From contig DJPO01000112.1 in assembly GCA_002437405.1 (NCBI GenBank), positions 1-6,675 of the forward strand: a stretch of DNA of 6,675 nucleotides, given 5' to 3'. Made by a program: the position numbers and the translations under genes. This DNA is from Opitutia bacterium UBA6410. Lineage in GTDB: Bacteria; Verrucomicrobiota; Verrucomicrobiia; Opitutales; Intestinicryptomonadaceae. The notes below the pieces were generated by a model that was given only the letters and a program-made list of their open reading frames with translations, was not told the DNA's origin and ran no database searches. Below, piece after piece: positions 1 through 4,125 of this stretch (positions are counted from its first letter, which is position 1; each line of letters starts with the position of its first letter).

Positions 1-5
1 TCCGT

Positions 6-22
6 AGGGGGCAAGACCCCCT
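6..22 (-). other. GC-rich hairpin just after the DapA-like gene
   Basis: A perfect 6-bp stem (AGGGGG pairing with CCCCCT) encloses a 5-base loop and begins 7 bases past the TAG stop of the DapA-like gene. Its position suggests a transcription end or an mRNA-stabilising 3' structure. No run of T follows it on the minus strand in the five bases left before the window edge, so it does not qualify as an intrinsic terminator on what is visible. Confidence 0.4.
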
Positions 23-28
23 TCTCTA

Positions 29-1159
29 CTATCCTACTGTGACTTTTAAATAAGGGGATAGCGACGCAAAACACGTCTCAATTTCGTCCTTCTGCGCCTG
101 CGTAAGCTTTAGCTCCTTTAGAATTATGTTCTTGGGGATTATCCTCTTTCCGTTCTTCCACTCGAACTCGCGCGATAGCAGATTCTTGAAAATTCCGCGC
201 TTTTGTAGGACATAGAGGTGGTGCCCGCGCAGCTGGTCGGCTTGTATGTAATCCTTTAAATTTAACATCAAAACATACTTCGACCACGCGTCGGTGAGCG
301 TTCCGTATTTGTCGCCGTTCTCGAGCTGCTCCCAAATGTAGGCCAACAAATCCGCATACGCTGGACGCTCCGAAATCACGCCCTCCGTGCCGATTCTGCG
401 CGCCTGATGAACCCACTGGTAGCTGCCCCATGCGCTGAAAACTGTGTGGACAAGCGGCTTTTGAGCGATTTCTTGAGCCATTCTGCCGTTGCAGTCGCCC
501 GATTCCTCCTTGATGTACCCGAAGACTTTGGGATTGCGCTTTGCCAGCTCCAACAACAGCTCAACCGACGGCGCGACACCCCTGTACGGAACACCTCCGC
601 CCGTCTGGATAATCACGGGGCGGTTTACGCGCTTTTCGAGCTCGAGATAATACTTGCGCAAATCCTCTTCGGTTTTGCCGTCGTCGGGCGGGCGCGAGAT
701 AATCGCGACATTCGCGGCGGGATACTTTGCCGCGAGCTTTTCGGCGTGCTCTGCGCAGATAATCATCTCCTCCGTATTTTCGCCCTGACAGCCGAGAGTC
801 GCAGTGGTCGGCGTGTTTTGGGCGGCGCGGACGACCGCCTCCATTCCCGCGAGCTTTTCGTCCGTCGAAAGCAGGTCGATACCGTCGTCGGATTGCGGGA
901 AAATCATTCCCTGACAGCCGCACTTGGCGACAAACTTCGCCTCCTTTTCGAGAGTAGCATAGTCAACCGCGCCCGACTCGAGATACGGGACGGAGAGAAT
1001 CGGGAACGCACCCCTAATGCGCGGGTCGCCGCCCGACGGAGCGCGTTTGACGCCCGCGACTTTGCGGAAGTTGTCCGTTGGCGATTCGCCCAATGTTGTG
1101 CAGGCGGGCAACGCGCCCAGCGAAAGCATGGCGGATTGTAAAAATTTTCTTCGTTTCAT
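29..1159 (-). CDS. Exported DapA/NanA-fold (dihydrodipicolinate synthase family) lipoprotein
   Basis: This 376-residue protein belongs to the class I aldolase family of DapA, N-acetylneuraminate lyase and KDG aldolase, which act on pyruvate or 2-oxo acids through a lysine Schiff base. The N-terminus has a twin-arginine-like motif (RRKFLQ, residues 3-8), a hydrophobic stretch and a possible lipobox ending in Cys20 (LPAC). It is therefore probably a Tat-exported, lipid-anchored protein. The barrel starts near residue 48 (RGAFPILSVPY). The YIKEESGD motif supplies the predicted Schiff-base Lys217. By eye against E. coli DapA, the Thr44-Thr45 pair is replaced by Ser90-Asp91, and Tyr133 appears to be replaced by Pro in SRPPDDG (155-161). 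DapA activity is thus unlikely and the substrate is unknown. At 376 residues it is longer than the roughly 290-residue cytoplasmic enzymes, owing to the leader and a longer C-terminus. The ATG is preceded by an A/T-rich leader without a clear ribosome site. It is probably transcribed alone. Confidence 0.85.
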   Translation of the reverse strand: MKRRKFLQSAMLSLGALPACTTLGESPTDNFRKVAGVKRAPSGGDPRIRGAFPILSVPYLESGAVDYATLEKEAKFVAKCGCQGMIFPQSDDGIDLLSTDEKLAGMEAVVRAAQNTPTTATLGCQGENTEEMIICAEHAEKLAAKYPAANVAIISRPPDDGKTEEDLRKYYLELEKRVNRPVIIQTGGGVPYRGVAPSVELLLELAKRNPKVFGYIKEESGDCNGRMAQEIAQKPLVHTVFSAWGSYQWVHQARRIGTEGVISERPAYADLLAYIWEQLENGDKYGTLTDAWSKYVLMLNLKDYIQADQLRGHHLYVLQKRGIFKNLLSREFEWKNGKRIIPKNIILKELKLTQAQKDEIETCFASLSPYLKVTVG

Positions 1160-1179
1160 AATATTTTTATTTAGGTTGA

Positions 1180-1207
1180 TTTTTAAAACAGGGTTTTACA
1201 TAAGCAA
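1180..1207 (-). promoter_or_regulatory. Possible sigma-70-like promoter of the DapA-like gene
   Basis: On the minus strand TTGCTT (1207-1202) is followed after 16 bases by TAAAAA (1185-1180), about 20 bases upstream of the ATG. It lies just after the terminator of the upstream transketolase, where a new promoter is expected. The -10 match is mediocre in an AT-rich stretch where such matches arise by chance. Confidence 0.25.
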
Positions 1208-1235
1208 TAAAATTCACGCTCTGATAAATTACAAC

Positions 1236-1266
1236 AAAAAAAGCCGCACGAAATCCGCGCGACTTT
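1236..1266 (-). terminator. Rho-independent terminator after transketolase
   Basis: Read on the minus strand, AGTCGCGC (1264-1257) pairs with GTGCGGCT (1249-1242) around a 7-base loop. There are six Watson-Crick pairs and two G-U pairs, and the stem can extend by two A-T pairs into the tail. It is followed by a T run (1242-1236). It lies about 85 bases beyond the transketolase stop and ahead of the DapA-like gene, so those two genes probably form separate transcripts. Confidence 0.7.
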
Positions 1267-1327
1267 CGAAAATTTTTTATTTTTTTATTTTTTCCGTTCA
1301 GTCGGGAAAACCGCAATCTTTTCCAAA

Positions 1328-1364
1328 CCTACCGAGAAGCGTTTTCCGCCCTACCCGAGAAGCG
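1328..1364 (-). repeat. Near-perfect tandem repeat spanning the transketolase stop
   Basis: On the plus strand CCTACCGAGAAGCG (1328-1341) recurs as CCTACCCGAGAAGCG (1350-1364), differing by one extra C, with about 22 bases between starts. The second copy encodes the final Ser-Leu-Leu-Gly-stop of transketolase. The first copy lies just downstream of the stop and is out of frame. It looks like a small slipped-strand duplication of the gene end. Confidence 0.6.
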
Positions 1365-3321
1365 ACTGGGTGTTGATTTTAAACGCCTCGAAAAGCTCGG
1401 GGGTATCCGCCGAGAACCCGAAATCGTCCGTTCCGATAACCTTCTTTGCGTATTTGTACCACATACCCGAAACGCCCGCTTCGATTGCGATTCTGTTCTG
1501 GCAGTCGGAGGGAAGAACTTCGTCCTTGTACTCCGCGCTTTGGCGTTCAAACAGCTCCATGCAGGGCATCGAGACAACGCGCGTGTCGGGTTCGATTTTC
1601 CCCGCCTCCATCGCATACTGAAGCTCCGAGCCACTTGCGATTATGATTTTCTTGAGCGCGCCGACTTCCTTCTTTGCGATATACGCGCCGCGCAGTGTGC
1701 CGAGCCTGCGGGTTTCGACGGGAATACCGTTTTGAATCGGCAGATTTTGGCGCGAGAGAATCAACGCCGTGGGCCCGTCCTTGCGGGCGAGCGCGTGCGC
1801 CCACGCCGCCGCGCATTCTTCGGAGTCCGCGGGACGCATTACGTCGAGACGCGGAATGCTGCGCAACATCGAGACGAGCTCGACGGGCTGGTGGGTCGGG
1901 CCGTCGAAACCGACGCCGACAGAGTCGTGCGTAAATACATATTGCAGGCGCAGGCGCGAGAGCGCGGATACGCGTATCGAGCCCATCATATAGCCCGCGA
2001 AAGTAAGGAACGTCGCGCAAGACGGCTCGAAGAGCCCGTAGTAGGCGATGCCGTTGGTAATCGCGCCCATTGCGTGTTCACGAATACCGAGCCACAGGTT
2101 GCGCCCCGCGCGGTCTTCGACGGAAAAGTCGCCCATTCCCTTGAGGTAGTTTTTGGTCGAGCCGTAGAGGTCGGCAGAACCAGTTATCATATAGGGGAGC
2201 TTTTGCGCGAGCGCGTTCATCACGACGCCGCCCGACGCCCTCGTCGCGCTCTTGTCGGTTTCGGGGAAAGTCGGAATCAGCTCGAGCAGCTTTTCCGCGC
2301 TTTCGGAATATTTTTTGGTTGCGCAAGCCTGCAATTCCTCCGCCTTTGCGGGGTTCGCCGACTTCCATTTTGCGAAGAGTTCGTCCCACTTTGCCGAAGC
2401 GCACGCGCGCGCCGCTTTCGCCTTTGCGAAGAAGTCGTAGGTCTGCTGCGAGACGTAGAACTTTTCGGCGGGCAACCCGAGATTCTTGCGAGCCTGCTCG
2501 GCGAACTTCGCGCCGCCTTCGCCGTGCCCCTTTGCCGAGTTTTCGACCTCGGGGATACCCTTTGCGATTACGGTCTTGAAAATAACAAGGCGCGGCTTGC
2601 CGCTTGCGGAATTTTTGGCGGAAAGGAGCGCGGAGCGAATTGCGTCGATGTCGTGCCCGTTGCACTTCGAAACTTCCCAGCCGTAGGATTCAAAGCGCAT
2701 AGCGGTGTCTTCCGCCATGGTCTTCGAGGCGTCGGCGTCAAGTGTTACGTCGTTGGAGTCGTAGAGCAGCACGAGGTTGTCGAGCTTCAAAACGCCCGCG
2801 ATAGCCGCGGCTTCGGCGGAGATACCCTCCTGCATGCAGCCGTCGCCCGCCAAGCACCAGATTTTGTGGTCGAAGATTTTTTCGGAATCGGAGTTGAAGC
2901 GCGCCTGCGCCATTTTCGCGGAAATCGCCATGCCGACCGCGTTGCCGATACCCTGCCCGAGCGGACCCGTCGTGGTTTCGACCCCTTCGGTTTCGCCGAA
3001 TTCGGGGTGTCCGGGGGTTTTCGAGCCTTTTACGCGGAAATTTTTGATGTCTTCAATGGAGAGATTGTAGCCCGAGATGTGCAGCCACGAATACAAAAAC
3101 ATGCTGCCGTGCCCCGCGCTGAGAATGAACCTGTCGCGGTTCGGCCACTGCGGGCGGGCGGGGTCGAAATCCATAATTTCGCCGAAGAGAACCGCGCCGA
3201 TTTCGGCACAGCCGAGGGGGAGTCCGAGGTGTCCGGAAGCGCGCGCGGCAATCGCGTCGATTGCCAGACCTCTTGCTTCGTTGGCGGCTTGTTGTAAAAT
3301 CGAGTCTTTTTCCATATTCAT
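1351..3321 (-). CDS. tkt: Transketolase
   Basis: Transketolase moves two-carbon ketol units between sugar phosphates in the cytoplasmic non-oxidative pentose phosphate pathway, using thiamine diphosphate and a divalent metal. The 656 residues are near the usual length of about 660. Order: ThDP-binding domain (about 5-330), pyrimidine domain (about 350-525) and C-terminal domain (about 540-650). Visible residues include His31 (SGHLGLPLG), His71 (SAGHGS), His105 (GHPEFGETEGVET), the GDG motif at 159-161 with Asn190 (YDSND), His266 in a GHGEGG loop, catalytic Glu415 (GIREHAM), His477 (DGPTHQP) and Arg524 (LSRQN). In the GEDGPTHQP-type motif the usual Glu is Phe473. The reading frame extends upstream to a TTG at 3333. 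I prefer the ATG at 3321, and the ATG at 3315 is also possible, because none has a strong ribosome site. It is transcribed divergently from the polysaccharide export genes and ends before its own terminator. Confidence 0.96.
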   Translation of the reverse strand: MNMEKDSILQQAANEARGLAIDAIAARASGHLGLPLGCAEIGAVLFGEIMDFDPARPQWPNRDRFILSAGHGSMFLYSWLHISGYNLSIEDIKNFRVKGSKTPGHPEFGETEGVETTTGPLGQGIGNAVGMAISAKMAQARFNSDSEKIFDHKIWCLAGDGCMQEGISAEAAAIAGVLKLDNLVLLYDSNDVTLDADASKTMAEDTAMRFESYGWEVSKCNGHDIDAIRSALLSAKNSASGKPRLVIFKTVIAKGIPEVENSAKGHGEGGAKFAEQARKNLGLPAEKFYVSQQTYDFFAKAKAARACASAKWDELFAKWKSANPAKAEELQACATKKYSESAEKLLELIPTFPETDKSATRASGGVVMNALAQKLPYMITGSADLYGSTKNYLKGMGDFSVEDRAGRNLWLGIREHAMGAITNGIAYYGLFEPSCATFLTFAGYMMGSIRVSALSRLRLQYVFTHDSVGVGFDGPTHQPVELVSMLRSIPRLDVMRPADSEECAAAWAHALARKDGPTALILSRQNLPIQNGIPVETRRLGTLRGAYIAKKEVGALKKIIIASGSELQYAMEAGKIEPDTRVVSMPCMELFERQSAEYKDEVLPSDCQNRIAIEAGVSGMWYKYAKKVIGTDDFGFSADTPELFEAFKINTQSLLG

Positions 3322-3331
3322 TTGCGCAAAC

Positions 3332-3359
3332 AAGGTAATTCGGGCGAAAAATTTTTCAA
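3332..3359 (-). promoter_or_regulatory. Possible promoter of transketolase
   Basis: On the minus strand TTGAAA (3359-3354) stands 16 bases before TACCTT (3337-3332). If used, transcription would begin only a few bases before the ATG at 3321, giving a nearly leaderless message. That would fit the missing ribosome site, but the -10 match is poor, so this is only a candidate. Confidence 0.2.
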
Positions 3360-3376
3360 TGTTTTTTTGCTTGGGG

Positions 3377-3438
3377 CGCGCGAAATATCGGCGGTATTTC
3401 GAAAAATCGGCGGAAGATTCCCGCGACTCGCGCGAAAT
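3377..3438. repeat. Two sets of short direct repeats in the divergent spacer
   Basis: CGCGCGAAAT occurs at 3377-3386 and again at 3429-3438. ATCGGCGG occurs at 3387-3394 and again at 3406-3413, with starts 19 bases apart, close to two DNA helical turns. Both sets lie between the divergent transketolase and polysaccharide export genes, where regulator binding sites would be expected. No regulator gene is nearby. Confidence 0.45.
3381..3401. promoter_or_regulatory. Perfect inverted repeat, candidate operator
   Basis: CGAAATA (3381-3387) and TATTTCG (3395-3401) are exact reverse complements separated by 7 bases, a size typical of sites bound by dimeric helix-turn-helix regulators. It sits about 60 bases upstream of the transketolase ATG and about 100 bases upstream of the export gene ATG. 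It overlaps one copy of each direct repeat. There is no T run after it, so a terminator is unlikely. Confidence 0.35.
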
Positions 3439-3457
3439 TATAGACGGAAAGAAAAAA

Positions 3458-3486
3458 TTGTTGAAATTCGGGCGCTAATATAAATA
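3458..3486 (+). promoter_or_regulatory. Possible promoter of the polysaccharide export operon
   Basis: TTGTTG (3458-3463) or the overlapping TTGAAA (3461-3466) precedes an AT-rich block containing TATAAA (3479-3484) and TAAATA (3481-3486). TTGTTG is 15 bases from TATAAA and 17 bases from TAAATA. The block ends about 13 bases before the ATG at 3500, so the leader would be very short. No combination matches the consensus fully. Confidence 0.3.
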
Positions 3487-3499
3487 CTGATTGGGATAT

Positions 3500-4075
3500 A
3501 TGATTAGAATTTTCAAAAGACTACTTTTTGTGTGCCTTTGCGCCGCCCCGTTCGCGGGAACCGCCCAAGACGTCGCCTACAGGCTCAAGCCCCTCGACGT
3601 TATCGAAATGCGCGTCTTCCAGGAACAGGATATGGATACGTTATGCAAAATCGGCGCGAACGGCGAAATTATCCTCCCGCTCATCAACAACGTCAAGGTC
3701 GCGGGGCTCACACTGCAGCAGGCGCAGTCGAGAATCAAGGAGCTTTACGAAAAGGACTACCTCGTAAACGCCAACGTCAGCCTCTATATCCGCGAATACG
3801 CCCCCCAGAGAGTCTACGTAATCGGGCAGGTCAACCGCCCAGGCGAAGTGCTCTTCCCGCCCGAAGAGGAAATGACGCTCTCGCGCGCAATCGCGGGCGC
3901 AATGGGCACTACGCGCATCGCCAACCTAAGGTCGCTGAACGTCAAGCGCAAGATGCCCGACGGCACAATCAAAGTCTTTGAAGTCGACCTCAAGGCGATT
4001 CTCTCCGACAAAAACGCCAAGGACTTCCCCATCTACGACGGCGACACAATCGAAGTCACCGAATCCATCATCTAA
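3500..4075 (+). CDS. Polysaccharide biosynthesis/export protein (short Wza-type, Poly_export + SLBB)
   Basis: This is a periplasmic or outer-membrane component that passes capsule or exopolysaccharide out of the cell, partnering the inner-membrane co-polymerase encoded next. The 191 residues begin with a basic, hydrophobic signal peptide (1-22) with a likely cleavage at GTA/QD. Cys12 and Cys14 are not in good lipobox contexts, so it may not be a lipoprotein as Wza is. The Poly_export domain covers about 25-98 (YRLKPLDVIEMRVFQE, then GEIILPLINNVKVAGLT). One SLBB domain covers about 103-190 (VYVIGQVNRPGEV). It is half the length of E. coli Wza (about 379 residues) and ends right after SLBB, lacking the repeat SLBB domains and the C-terminal pore helix. 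A TTG nine bases upstream (3491) could extend the frame. The ATG is preferred and gives a typical signal peptide. The first gene of a two-gene operon. Confidence 0.92.
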   Translation: MIRIFKRLLFVCLCAAPFAGTAQDVAYRLKPLDVIEMRVFQEQDMDTLCKIGANGEIILPLINNVKVAGLTLQQAQSRIKELYEKDYLVNANVSLYIREYAPQRVYVIGQVNRPGEVLFPPEEEMTLSRAIAGAMGTTRIANLRSLNVKRKMPDGTIKVFEVDLKAILSDKNAKDFPIYDGDTIEVTESII

Positions 4076-4111
4076 TCCGCCCCACCGCGCGGCACTCTTT
4101 ATAACACAAAC

Positions 4112-4115
4112 AGGA
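4112..4115 (+). promoter_or_regulatory. Shine-Dalgarno-like AGGA for the tyrosine kinase gene
   Basis: AGGA ends 10 bases before the ATG at 4126, the clearest ribosome site in the window though slightly far from the start. It supports this ATG and translation independent of the upstream gene, whose stop lies 50 bases before the start. Confidence 0.5.
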
Positions 4116-4125
4116 ATTTCTGAAT

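Noticed and set aside
407..1141. Long plus-strand open frame of 244 codons opposite the DapA-like gene
   Set aside because: It lies fully antisense to a recognisable family protein, its translation is Arg/Ala/Val-rich without a known domain, and GC-rich coding DNA commonly gives open antisense frames.
1540..3297. Plus-strand open frame of 585 codons opposite transketolase
   Set aside because: Antisense shadow of a well-conserved gene. The translation is dominated by Arg, Ala, Gly and Val with no domain I recognise.
3322..3333. TTG start at 3333 for transketolase
   Set aside because: It has no ribosome site, and two ATG codons follow within 18 bases. The extra residues are not needed for the fold, though the start cannot be settled from sequence alone.
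3491..3499. TTG start at 3491 for the export protein
   Set aside because: The ATG at 3500 gives a normal signal peptide start, and the TTG would only add three residues.
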